DNA of 64,000 nt, taken from assembly GCA_023408815.1 (NCBI GenBank), contig JAEYJO010000064.1:62001-126000 (forward strand), given 5' to 3'. The notes under the pieces were generated by a model. It made no database searches. It worked only from the letters and a program-made list of their open reading frames with translations, and was not told the origin of the DNA. The position numbers were made by a program, and so were the translations under genes. The first letter of the stretch is position 1; each line of letters opens with the position of its first letter. Of this stretch, positions 1 through 7,972 are shown piece after piece. The DNA comes from Bacillota bacterium (GTDB lineage Bacteria > Bacillota > Clostridia > Lachnospirales > Lachnospiraceae).

Positions 1-1
1 T

Positions 2-280
2 GCCGGTGTAATTGCTGCGTCAAAGGTTAACAATGGACACCCTGCAACTGGTGATGGTTATGAAATGTTTGCTATTGCAGCAACAGTTCTGGGCGGTACC
101 TCACTGGCCGGCGGTTCCGGATCTGTAGCAAGAGCGATGTTTGGTTGTGCGATCATCGCGGTTATTAACAATGGTATGACACTCATGGAAATTTCGGCTT
201 ACTGGCAAAAAGTCGTAATCGGCGCGATAATTATTCTTGCTGTAATGCTTGATATGGCTCAAAAGGGTAAATCTGAATAG
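2..280 (+). CDS. Sugar ABC transporter permease, RbsC-like (5'-truncated by window edge)
   Basis: The reading frame is already open at the left edge and ends in TAG at 278-280, so only the last 92 residues are seen. The text AIAATVLGGTSLAGGSGS followed by a hydrophobic stretch and a short charged tail ending KGKSE is the classic C-terminus of ribose/galactoside-type permeases (BPD_transp_2 family), the membrane subunit of a sugar ABC importer. It is followed after 26 bases by a ROK sugar kinase and then aldolase and PfkB genes, so it is probably the transport part of a sugar catabolic operon that starts left of the window. The substrate cannot be told. Confidence 0.9.
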   Translation, partial: AGVIAASKVNNGHPATGDGYEMFAIAATVLGGTSLAGGSGSVARAMFGCAIIAVINNGMTLMEISAYWQKVVIGAIIILAVMLDMAQKGKSE

Positions 281-306
281 ATAATAAATTACGATGGAAG
301 AGGAAT

Positions 307-1275
307 ATGAAAAAATATTTAATTATTGATATAGGTGGAACAAAGACTACCGCAGTTATTTTTAATAATCGGGGAGAGACAATAACAGACTTTAAGGTCA
401 AAAAATCCAGAACTTATGAAGGTGAAGAGGTAGTATTCCAGAACACCATAGAGCTTATTTATGAGGTTTTGGAGGAGGCGCAAATCACTAAGAAAGATAT
501 ATGCGGGGTTGGAGTTGCGGCACCTGGTCTGCTTGATTATAGAACAGGATTGATTATTGATGTTCCCATGATGGGATGGAAGAATTTCCCTCTGGGTGAT
601 CGGCTCAGAGAAGAGTTCGGTGTTCCAGTCTATGTAGAAAATGATGGAAATCTTGGCGCTCTTGCTGAAACCCACGTTGGTGTTGCCCAGGGAGAAAATA
701 CTGTTTTATATCAGACCATCAGCACCGGTTGTGGCGGCGGTATTGTAATAGAAGGAAAGATATATCACGGACGCAATGGATTTGCCGGAGAATTTGGTCA
801 TGTTTCAATTAACTTTGCAGGTCCGAAGTGTGGATGCGGCGGCAGCGGATGTTTTGAGCTTTATGCATCCGGCTCTGCTATAAATAGTCGAATGAAAAGA
901 GACATCAAGAGCGGTATCAAATCCATGGCATTTGATTCTATTGGCTATGACCCTGAAAAAGTAAATGGAAAGATTTTAGGTGATGCAGCAGAGAAAGGTG
1001 ATCCGTATGCAATCAGTATGCTTCAGCAGGAGGGATACTATATCGGAGTTGGCTTAGCCAATTTGATTAATTTGTTTGATCCGGATGTTATCGTGTTGGC
1101 AGGCGGAATGGTCAAGACGGATAAATACTTCTGGTACACTATGATGAATGAGATTTGCAGACACACATGTTTCCCGTTCGATGAAGATAGAATTCGAATT
1201 TCAAAGTTGAATGATAAGGTAGTGGCTTATGGAGCGTACTTTATGGTGAAGGATGCGCTGGACGGGGAAATGTAG
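307..1275 (+). CDS. ROK family sugar kinase / glucokinase-like
   Basis: A 322-residue ROK protein of normal family length. The N-terminal phosphate-binding motif DIGGTK is at residues 8-13, the catalytic region ENDGN at 111-115, and the zinc site is intact: GEFGH (His165) followed by CGCGGSGC (Cys175, Cys177, Cys182). Family members phosphorylate hexoses or N-acyl hexosamines, or act as repressors; no N-terminal DNA-binding helix-turn-helix is present here, so this is an enzyme and not an NagC-type repressor. It lies 26 bases after an ABC permease and 53 before a class II aldolase, which fits cytoplasmic phosphorylation of an imported sugar. The precise hexose is unknown. Confidence 0.92.
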   Translation: MKKYLIIDIGGTKTTAVIFNNRGETITDFKVKKSRTYEGEEVVFQNTIELIYEVLEEAQITKKDICGVGVAAPGLLDYRTGLIIDVPMMGWKNFPLGDRLREEFGVPVYVENDGNLGALAETHVGVAQGENTVLYQTISTGCGGGIVIEGKIYHGRNGFAGEFGHVSINFAGPKCGCGGSGCFELYASGSAINSRMKRDIKSGIKSMAFDSIGYDPEKVNGKILGDAAEKGDPYAISMLQQEGYYIGVGLANLINLFDPDVIVLAGGMVKTDKYFWYTMMNEICRHTCFPFDEDRIRISKLNDKVVAYGAYFMVKDALDGEM

Positions 1276-1328
1276 AATATAACCGGAACAATAAACAATG
1301 GAATGATACGAGAATAAGGAGAAATTAT

Positions 1329-2258
1329 ATGCCGTTACTTACAATGAAACAGATTATGGCTGATTCTGTGAAACGCGCTACAACAGATGTAAAGCTGGAA
1401 GAAAGATATGCAGTGGGAGCTTTTAATTTTAGTACAATCGAAGAAATGGTTGGTATCGTAGAGGGCGCAAAGGAAAAAAATGCACCGGTGATTTTAATGG
1501 CATCGCTAGGTGCTGTTAAATATTATAAGGACTCTCTTGATTTGATTGCTAATACAGCAAAGGGACTTGCATTGGCTTATCCTGAGGTTCCAATCTGTCT
1601 CCATCTTGATCACGCAACGGATCTTGAGCAGATTAAACACGCAGTTATTGTCGGATTTACAAATGTTATGATCGATGCGTCCAAGGAATCCTTTGAAGTG
1701 AACATTGAAAAATCCAAAGAAATCGCTGATTTTGCACACAAACACAGCCCATATGGAATTGGTGGATGTTCAGTAGAAGCTGAACTCGGTATGCTGGCAG
1801 GACATGAAGACGAAGTTCATGTAGAGGAATCCGGTAAGGCTTATACAGATCCGTCCCTTGTAAATGAATTTGTTGAAAAGACAGGAATTGATGCGCTTGC
1901 AGTTTCAATAGGTACTGCGCATGGATACTACAAAGCGGCTCCGAAGATAAGATTTGACCTTCTGAAAGAAATACGCAAACAGACAAATGTTGCACTTGTT
2001 CTCCACGGCGGCACAGGCGTTCCCGAAGACGACTTCAAGAAATGCGTTGAAATGGGTATGAGTAAGATCAACGTAGGAACAGGATTAAAGAAAGTATTTT
2101 CAGATGGAGTAAAAGGAGCAAGTAAATCAGAAGAAAGTGATCCCCGCAAGATTGTTGGACCTGGACGTCAGGCAATCGCTGCAGCAATTGCGAAAAATTG
2201 TGATTTATTCAATTGTACCGGAAAAACACCGTATGTATTGAAACACATTTATGATTAA
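1329..2258 (+). CDS. Class II fructose/tagatose-bisphosphate aldolase family protein
   Basis: A 309-residue zinc-dependent ketose-bisphosphate aldolase that cleaves a ketose 1,6-bisphosphate (or a related substrate) to dihydroxyacetone phosphate and an aldehyde. The sequence shows LHLDHA (Asp94 catalytic, His95 zinc ligand), VEAELG near 149-154, GTAHG with zinc ligand His198, LHGGTG with His226, and the phosphate-binding NVGTG near 248. Start codon ATG follows AAGGAG by eight bases. Its place between a ROK kinase and a PfkB kinase suggests the lower part of a hexose pathway rather than housekeeping glycolysis. Substrate stereochemistry (fructose versus tagatose or allulose type) cannot be read from the sequence. 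Confidence 0.93.
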   Translation: MPLLTMKQIMADSVKRATTDVKLEERYAVGAFNFSTIEEMVGIVEGAKEKNAPVILMASLGAVKYYKDSLDLIANTAKGLALAYPEVPICLHLDHATDLEQIKHAVIVGFTNVMIDASKESFEVNIEKSKEIADFAHKHSPYGIGGCSVEAELGMLAGHEDEVHVEESGKAYTDPSLVNEFVEKTGIDALAVSIGTAHGYYKAAPKIRFDLLKEIRKQTNVALVLHGGTGVPEDDFKKCVEMGMSKINVGTGLKKVFSDGVKGASKSEESDPRKIVGPGRQAIAAAIAKNCDLFNCTGKTPYVLKHIYD

Positions 2259-2268
2259 TTAAAACCGG

Positions 2269-2455
2269 ATGCGCAGCTACGCGCGCGGAACAAAAGCTTC
2301 CGGATACGAATTTCATGAGGGATCTGCTTTTCTGCCATATTGGGAACAGGGTGTAGGGTATATTACTATACTTGGACCAAACCATGAAATAGTAGAATTT
2401 ATTTAGAAATTCAAGTCTGAAGAAGAAAAAGAGAAGGCGGTGAAAAAAATTGGCT
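2269..2455 (+). pseudogene. Remnant of a VOC/glyoxalase-fold gene
   Basis: One frame between the aldolase and the PfkB gene translates as EGSAFLPYWEQG, then VGYITILGPNHEIVEFI, a TAG stop at 2404-2406, then KFKSEEEKEKAVKKIG and TGA. The pattern 'GVxYxxxxGPxxExxEF' is the usual last beta-strand unit of a vicinal-oxygen-chelate (glyoxalase/bleomycin-resistance) protein. Only the C-terminal third is present and it is interrupted by a nonsense codon (probably CAG to TAG), so this is a decayed gene fragment. The PfkB start lies inside its last codons. Confidence 0.6.
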
Positions 2456-3415
2456 GAGATTTGGACAATGGGTGAGACTCTGGTTGAGATTATGAGAACA
2501 GAGGTTAATAAACCTTTAAATGAAACGGCATTATTCAAAGGACCATTTCCTTCCGGATCTTCTTCGATCATGATTTCTACTGTAGCAAGAATGGGGCATA
2601 GCTGCGGTATTATTTCGGGTGTGGGAAATGATGGATTTGGAGAGTGTATTTTGAACCGTCTGAATAAGGATGGTGTAGATACTTCTAAAGTGCTGGTAGA
2701 TACAGCTGGTTCCACGGCTTGTGCATTTGTATCCTATAATGATAAGGGCGATCGCAGATTTTTATTCCATTGGGATGATACCCCTGCGACTAAAGCTAAA
2801 ATGCCTGATGTTACAGAATCATCTTTGAAGGATGCAAAATATTTACATATTATGGGATGTGCACTGACTGCTCGTCTGAGTTATGGATGGGAGATTGTGA
2901 ATACTGCAAGGGCAATGAAAGATCAGGGTACAAAAATCAGCTTTGATCCCAATGTACGTGTGGAACATCTGACCAGCTCCAATAAAAGCAAGGAATCTTT
3001 TGAAATCATTCACGCTGTTCTGGAAATGACAAATGTTTTTGCGCCGGGAATTGATGAATTGAAGCTTCTGACAGGAATTGAAGATGTGGAAGAAGCTGTG
3101 AAGAAATGTTTTGAGAATTCAAATCTGGAAATTTTGTTCCTGAAGAGAGGCTCTAATGGATCCAGAATCTATACAAGAGACGGACAAGTTGTTGAACAAG
3201 GCTTATACAAGGTGGAATCCGTAGATCCAACTGGCGCAGGCGATACCTCCATTGGAGCTTTCTTGTGTGCACTTCTGGAAGAAAGGAATATGAAAGAATG
3301 TGCCGAGATTGCTGCCGCCGCCGGTGCGCTGAATGTAGCAGCCTTTGGCCCGATGGAAGGTAAGATTAGTCCGGAAAACGTTCAGGCTATGAGAAATGGA
3401 ACTTTTAAAGCTTAG
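2450..3415 (+). CDS. PfkB family carbohydrate kinase
   Basis: A 321-residue ribokinase-fold sugar kinase. It begins with TTG, eight bases after AAGGCGG; no in-frame ATG gives a better start. The ATP/anion-hole signature DPTGAGD is at residues 259-265 with the catalytic Asp265, and the N-terminal region carries the sugar-binding GSSSIMISTVARMG segment. Overall it resembles 2-keto-3-deoxygluconate or fructokinase-type members. Its gene follows an aldolase and precedes a P-loop kinase by ten bases, so it probably makes the phosphosugar that the class II aldolase cleaves. The real substrate is not determinable here. Confidence 0.9.
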   Translation: MAEIWTMGETLVEIMRTEVNKPLNETALFKGPFPSGSSSIMISTVARMGHSCGIISGVGNDGFGECILNRLNKDGVDTSKVLVDTAGSTACAFVSYNDKGDRRFLFHWDDTPATKAKMPDVTESSLKDAKYLHIMGCALTARLSYGWEIVNTARAMKDQGTKISFDPNVRVEHLTSSNKSKESFEIIHAVLEMTNVFAPGIDELKLLTGIEDVEEAVKKCFENSNLEILFLKRGSNGSRIYTRDGQVVEQGLYKVESVDPTGAGDTSIGAFLCALLEERNMKECAEIAAAAGALNVAAFGPMEGKISPENVQAMRNGTFKA

Positions 3416-3425
3416 GGGAATAATT

Positions 3426-4058
3426 ATGAAGAAAGAATTTCCGGACAAACGAACTCTTATTATTTTTACTGGTGGTCCTGGGACTGGAAAGAGTGGAACG
3501 GCAGAGCGATTTTTGAAATATCTGGACAATGATGAGATTGTGAAGATCAGTTTTGATCAAATCAAGGAAAAGAACTGGGATATCTTTGGCTTTGATAATG
3601 CGGAGCAGAAAGATCGGCTGAACTGGTGGTGCCTTGAAGAATTTTATCTGACGATTCAGAAGAAAATGTGGGAAAATAAGACGATACTGACTGAATATCC
3701 GTTTTATCAAAGACATAAACCAAAGCTGGAGGAATTGATTCATAAAACTGGTTATTCTGCAGTAACGATTTATCTTTATTCGGATATGCAGACGGTATAT
3801 CTGAGAGGTGTAAACAGGGATCAACGGGATGACAGGCATCCGGGTCATCTGCTGAACCAGTATCATATTGAAACGTATACTCCGGAGTTGCTTAACTCAG
3901 TGTGCGGGATAACACCTGCATTTGAAGAGTTTGCCGCTGCCATTTCCCATAAGGTATACAATATTGAACTGGGATTGGATATTCCGATTGATGTGACGGA
4001 TTTCAGTAAAGTCAGTTATGAAGAGATTTATCAGAAGATTGTCGCTTATCAAACATGA
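3426..4058 (+). CDS. P-loop (AAA/zeta-toxin-like) small-molecule kinase
   Basis: A 210-residue protein with a clean Walker A, GGPGTGKS at residues 16-23, and little else that is recognisable. The architecture (P-loop near the N-terminus, about 200 residues, an Arg-rich lid region RGVNRDQRDDRHPGH in the middle) resembles nucleoside/sugar kinases of the AAA_33 group rather than an AAA+ machine. The ATG at 3426 is preceded by AGGGGAA and is preferred over an upstream in-frame ATG that overlaps the PfkB gene. Being in the sugar operon, it may be a gluconate-kinase-type or sugar-alcohol kinase. A toxin role is less likely without an antitoxin gene. Confidence 0.7.
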   Translation: MKKEFPDKRTLIIFTGGPGTGKSGTAERFLKYLDNDEIVKISFDQIKEKNWDIFGFDNAEQKDRLNWWCLEEFYLTIQKKMWENKTILTEYPFYQRHKPKLEELIHKTGYSAVTIYLYSDMQTVYLRGVNRDQRDDRHPGHLLNQYHIETYTPELLNSVCGITPAFEEFAAAISHKVYNIELGLDIPIDVTDFSKVSYEEIYQKIVAYQT

Positions 4059-4356
4059 TTTATTGAAGGAGAAAAGTTGTGGAAACTGGTTATTCTAAGA
4101 ATCTTGAAATTTACTTGAGAGCTGGCGGGCTGGTTGACAGAGTATACCTGTCGTTATAAAATAAATAATAATACGCTTAGAAGTACTGTTAGGAAAAATG
4201 TATTTGAGAACAGTATGAGAATTTTAGAATTATGTATGGAATATGTTAAAAAGGTGCTTTATGAAACTGATTTTTCAGAAGAGCTTATTATATGCTCAAT
4301 TATTGGGGACAGATGCCAATATTATTGCACGGATATTTAGAGGAGTAGGAATAGTT
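4059..4356 (+). other. Unassigned stretch with short open frames, probably gene debris
   Basis: About 300 bases between the P-loop kinase and hxlB. Two short open frames are seen: a GTG start at 4079 behind AAGGAG giving 26 residues ending DRVYLSL, and an ATG frame at 4134-4340 (68 residues, rich in Asn, Arg and Cys). Neither resembles a family I know. Because the neighbouring VOC and hxlA genes are clearly decayed, this may be the remains of another gene. A functional small protein at 4134 cannot be ruled out but lacks a good ribosome site. Confidence 0.35.
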
Positions 4357-4917
4357 ATGAACACAACTGAGTATGCAAAGGTAATCACACAGGAGTTAAC
4401 AGCTACATTAGAGAAAGTATCCAGTAAAGATGGTGAGAAACTGGTCAATATGATTTTAGCTGCAAAAAAAATTCTTGTGGCAGGAGCGGGACGCTCTGGT
4501 TTTGTGGCAAAAGCTTTTGCAATGCGCTTAATGCATATGGGTTTTGACGCATATGTTTGCGGTGAAACGGTAACACCAAATTTAGAAAAGGATGACTTGT
4601 TTCTTGTGGCATCCGGTTCCGGTGAAACCGGAAGTCTCGTAAATATGGCGCAGAAAGCCCAAATAATTGGGGCTCCGATTGCGACAGTTACGATTTGTCC
4701 GAATGGAACAATAGGATCGCTGGCAGAAGTGGCAGTTGAGATTCCAGCACCAACGCCAAAGGTTGAAGTTGATGCGGGTCTTACTTCCATACAGCCGATG
4801 GGATCATTATTTGAGCAAAGCTGTTTATTATTCCTAGATGCAGTGATTCTGAGATTAATGGAAAAAAGGCATAATGATTCAGACAATATGTTTATAAGAC
4901 ATGCTAACTTAGAATAG
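4357..4917 (+). CDS. hxlB: 6-phospho-3-hexuloisomerase (SIS domain)
   Basis: A 186-residue single SIS-domain protein, exactly the usual length of 6-phospho-3-hexuloisomerase, which interconverts 3-hexulose 6-phosphate and fructose 6-phosphate in the ribulose monophosphate pathway. The sugar-phosphate loop AGAGRSG (42-48), the second loop SGSGET (86-91) and the C-terminal phrase QPMGSLFEQ are typical of this family. The ATG at 4357 has AGGAGTAGG eight bases upstream; longer in-frame versions add unrelated residues. It lies directly before a damaged hxlA, its normal partner, so the pathway step feeding it may be lost unless a second hxlA exists elsewhere. Confidence 0.88.
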   Translation: MNTTEYAKVITQELTATLEKVSSKDGEKLVNMILAAKKILVAGAGRSGFVAKAFAMRLMHMGFDAYVCGETVTPNLEKDDLFLVASGSGETGSLVNMAQKAQIIGAPIATVTICPNGTIGSLAEVAVEIPAPTPKVEVDAGLTSIQPMGSLFEQSCLLFLDAVILRLMEKRHNDSDNMFIRHANLE

Positions 4918-4970
4918 GAAGACATTTGTGGAAGATACAATATCCACATAAAATAAAGGAGACCTAAGGA

Positions 4971-5378
4971 ATGAAATTGCAATTGGCATTAGATATTTTC
5001 AACTTAGATGAGGCTCTCGGTCTTGCAGAAAAATTGAAAGAATATATAGATATCATTGAAATCGGGACACCGTTTGTTCTTGAATACGGGATGGAAGCAG
5101 TAAGGCAATTTTGCGCGAAATTTCCAGATAAGAAAATCCTTGCAGATACCAAGATAATGGATGCAGGAGAATTAGAATCTGCTGCGGCATTTAAAGCCGG
5201 AGCCGATTATGTCACTGTTCTGGCGGTTACAGATATTGCAACGATAAAGGCCTGTGCAGTTAGAAGCGATTGGTGTTCATGGAATCGCAGTACATTATTG
5301 ATTGTGGGTGGAGGAATCACTAATGCTGCAGATCCTGTACAGGAAGCAAAGTTAATTTACGAAAAAATATCTCTGTGA
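4971..5378 (+). pseudogene. hxlA: Internally deleted 3-hexulose-6-phosphate synthase
   Basis: The frame gives 135 residues where intact synthases have about 210. The N-terminal half is good: ALDIFN and the catalytic ADTKIMDAG (Asp-x-Lys-x-x-Asp). After TDIATIKAC the normal sequence is lost, then resumes at LIVGGGITNAADP, the phosphate-binding end of the barrel. Between them, the +1 frame at 5254-5298 reads VQLEAIGVHGIAVHY, a recognisable fragment of the missing middle (normally an 'LEexGvdxIaVHtG' strand). So at least two deletions have occurred and the frame is restored only by chance. The barrel lacks about 70 residues and cannot fold normally. Confidence 0.8.
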
Positions 5379-5466
5379 TATACTGAAATAATAATGTTAA
5401 GCATGAAATTATCGTCAGGCAAACACAATGGATAATAAGAATTGGTTATAAGATGAGAGGAATCAT

Positions 5467-6192
5467 ATGGAGCTTAATAAAAATATACAGCAGCCATTAT
5501 ATCAACAATTAATGGTAAAAATAAGAGATAAGATTCGCAGCGGAGAATACAAACCGGGTGACAAGATTCCAACGGAAAAGGATTTATCAATCAGTTACAA
5601 TGTTAGCAGGATTACGGTCCGCAGGACGATAGAAGAATTATGCAATCAAGGATACTTGTCAAAATATCAGGGGAAAGGAACCTTTGTAGAAGCCCCAAAG
5701 ATTTATCGTAAGATAGAGCAGAATAATAATATGAGTTTTACGGAAACCTGTGTTGCCAATGGCAGAAAACCATCGTCACATATTTTATTGTGTGAAATGA
5801 CAGATATGCTTCCTGGGCAAAATGAATTTTTTCAAATGGATGAAAGTAATAGAATATATCATATACAAAGAATACTTTCAGCGGATGATTTGCCGCTTAT
5901 TTTTGAAGATGTGTATATACCTCAATATAGAATTCCGAATTTTGACGTATCTCGTCTTGAGAATGCATCTTTGTTTCAATTGCTTAATCAGGAATATCAT
6001 ATTCCCAAATCTACAAAGGGGAGAAGTATAATAGAGATTGCTACCGCAACTTTTGAAAAAGCAACAAATCTGCGAATTGCAGTGGGTGAGCCTGTTATGC
6101 TTTTAGAAAGTTATATCTATGATCATGATGATAAACCATTGTATATAAGTAAAGAAAATATTGTTGGGAGTAGATATCGACTTTCAATTTAA
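5467..6192 (+). CDS. GntR family transcriptional regulator, HutC/UTRA type
   Basis: A 241-residue regulator. Residues 1-75 form the GntR winged helix-turn-helix (PTEKDLSISYNVSRITVRRTIEEL is the recognition helix region; GKGTFV ends the wing). Residues 95-235 are a UTRA effector domain, which binds sugar phosphates or related small molecules in this family. It sits between the upstream sugar cluster and the downstream SIS/PfkB operon; the promoter of the latter has a GTATcaATAC dyad over its -35 region, which resembles the GT-rich HutC-type consensus, so that operon is the likely target. A rho-independent terminator follows it. Confidence 0.92.
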   Translation: MELNKNIQQPLYQQLMVKIRDKIRSGEYKPGDKIPTEKDLSISYNVSRITVRRTIEELCNQGYLSKYQGKGTFVEAPKIYRKIEQNNNMSFTETCVANGRKPSSHILLCEMTDMLPGQNEFFQMDESNRIYHIQRILSADDLPLIFEDVYIPQYRIPNFDVSRLENASLFQLLNQEYHIPKSTKGRSIIEIATATFEKATNLRIAVGEPVMLLESYIYDHDDKPLYISKENIVGSRYRLSI

Positions 6193-6228
6193 AAGGTTAT
6201 ATAGGGCAATACAAAATGATAGGACAGA

Positions 6229-6269
6229 GCACATTTTCGGTGATTTAATCATTGAAATGTGCTTTTTTT
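6229..6269 (+). terminator. Rho-independent terminator after the GntR gene
   Basis: The stem GCACATTT at 6229-6236 pairs with AAATGTGC at 6255-6262 and is followed by seven T residues. It separates the GntR gene from the next operon. Confidence 0.85.
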
Positions 6270-6355
6270 GGGTGTTTTTTTGGGGAAATGATACAAAAAA
6301 ACACGAGAGCAAATATTTATTTTTTACAAAAAAATGAGACACACAAAAGGTTATA

Positions 6356-6385
6356 TTGTATCAATACGTTATATGATGTTATAAT
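6356..6385 (+). promoter_or_regulatory. Promoter with GntR-like operator for the 6.4-12.8 kb operon
   Basis: TTGTAT (6356-6361) and TATAAT (6380-6385) are separated by 18 bases. The imperfect dyad GTATCAATAC overlaps the -35 element, fitting repression by a HutC-type GntR protein such as the one encoded just upstream. The -10 is a perfect match; the -35 is weak, as is common for regulated promoters. The operator assignment is inference. Confidence 0.55.
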
Positions 6386-6403
6386 CTTTTCGGGAGGTGA
6401 GAA

Positions 6404-7957
6404 ATGAACATGAAAATAGACTTAATTATTACGTCAAACAATATTTTTAGCGGACTGGATGAAGAATGTTTTGAAGGTTATATATGTGTTGCAGGAAATC
6501 GAATTTCGAAAATCGGAAGAGGAATGCCTGATGAAACAATTTACAATCGAGCGAAAAAAGTTATTGCATTGAACGATGAAATGATTATGCCGGGAATTGT
6601 TGACACCCATACTTTTTTTTCCGGCTATGCAATTTTTCACTTGGGAGTGGATGCTTCAGATATAAGTACAGACGATCAACTCAATTGCGCACTCGCCGCA
6701 TATATAAATGAAAAAAATCCGATAGGGGCTGTTTTTGGTCATGGATGGAATCCGGAACGATTGGATCAAGAGGCGGGCGAAACATTGTTGGAAGAAAAGT
6801 ATGGTGAAAAACCAGTCATTATTTTTGCATCCGATCGTGGAAGCTGCATCATGAACGGGAAAGCAAAAGAAATTTATGGTTTCACATCGGAAACATGTTA
6901 TCCGGAAAGCTACCATCGCATTATGAAAGAATACTTAAATGACCGTGAGTTTATAGAAAGCGAATTTGCGGATTATATGAGTATGATGAATCAAAAAGGC
7001 GTTACAACCGTGAAAGAGATGGGATTTGATGATTTCTACGGGTTTACCGATTATTTGAAAGAATTGGAAAGAAAAGACAAATTTACGTTACGAACATTTT
7101 TTATGTCTCAGCCGGTGGGCGTACCTATGAACCTCGAATACGCAAAAAGGATGAGAAAGATGTTTACCGGTGAAAAAATAAGATTTAGTGGTTTTAACCG
7201 TATGACGGATGGAACAATAGCATCTTATAAGGGAGAACTAAAGGAACCTTATGAAAACAAAAGCTTTTCTTGCAATCTGGAAATTCCATGGAGTGAAATC
7301 GAAGATGATGTACTGGCTGCGGACCGGGAAGGCTTTCGGTGGACACTGCATGCGCAAGGCGATGGAGCGGTTGGGCATATTGCGGATATCTATGAAAAAT
7401 GTCAGATGGAAGACGGCAGGCTGAAAAACAAACATGGATTGACCGATATGGAATTTACACATCCGAATGATTTGAAGAGACTGGGCAAGATAGGCGCAGT
7501 AGGAGAAATTTATTTCCAAATCATGTCACTGGACCCCGCAGATGTCTTATTAGAAAATATGAACAAGACAATTGGCAAGGAACGGGGAAGAAGATACTGG
7601 AACCGCAGGAAAATGCAGGATGCCGGTATTACCTTATGCGGTGCTACCGATTTGCCATTGATGATTACGGATGTTCCGGAAGGAATTTTCTACTCTTCCG
7701 GAGGATATATGGATGGAAGAGATGAACCATTCCAAAAAGAGAATACGATATCTATTCCGGAACAATTAAAGGCATGGACGATAGGGGGACAGAAAAGCCT
7801 TGGAATGGATGATGCATTAGGTACAATCGAAGAAGGTAAAATAGCTGATTTCGCTGTTTTTGATAGAAATCTTTTACAAGCAGATATTAAAACAGTAAGA
7901 AATGCAAAAGTAGTTATGACCATTATGGACGGAAAAGTAGTTTTTGAAAAAATATAG
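6404..7957 (+). CDS. Amidohydrolase family protein (YtcJ/PF07969-like) with altered metal motif
   Basis: A 517-residue cytoplasmic TIM-barrel amidohydrolase of the YtcJ/imidazolonepropionase-like group. It has the N-terminal beta-sandwich, a middle barrel with LHAQGDGAVGHI (second metal His), MEFTHPND (third), GATDLPL (metal/catalytic Asp) and the returning sandwich with LGTIEEGKIADFAVFD. The first motif is odd: VDTHTFF replaces the usual Asp-x-His-x-His, so the second His is Phe71. Members hydrolyse amide or ester bonds; here, first in an operon with a YfcC transporter, an FrlB-like deglycase and an FrlD-like kinase, it could remove an acyl or peptide group from a glycated amino compound. 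That role is inference. Confidence 0.85.
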   Translation: MNMKIDLIITSNNIFSGLDEECFEGYICVAGNRISKIGRGMPDETIYNRAKKVIALNDEMIMPGIVDTHTFFSGYAIFHLGVDASDISTDDQLNCALAAYINEKNPIGAVFGHGWNPERLDQEAGETLLEEKYGEKPVIIFASDRGSCIMNGKAKEIYGFTSETCYPESYHRIMKEYLNDREFIESEFADYMSMMNQKGVTTVKEMGFDDFYGFTDYLKELERKDKFTLRTFFMSQPVGVPMNLEYAKRMRKMFTGEKIRFSGFNRMTDGTIASYKGELKEPYENKSFSCNLEIPWSEIEDDVLAADREGFRWTLHAQGDGAVGHIADIYEKCQMEDGRLKNKHGLTDMEFTHPNDLKRLGKIGAVGEIYFQIMSLDPADVLLENMNKTIGKERGRRYWNRRKMQDAGITLCGATDLPLMITDVPEGIFYSSGGYMDGRDEPFQKENTISIPEQLKAWTIGGQKSLGMDDALGTIEEGKIADFAVFDRNLLQADIKTVRNAKVVMTIMDGKVVFEKI

Positions 7958-7972
7958 AAGGTGGATAAAGTT

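Noticed and set aside
3426..4058. Zeta-toxin reading of the P-loop kinase
   Set aside because: Only the Walker A supports it; no antitoxin gene is adjacent and the setting is a sugar operon.
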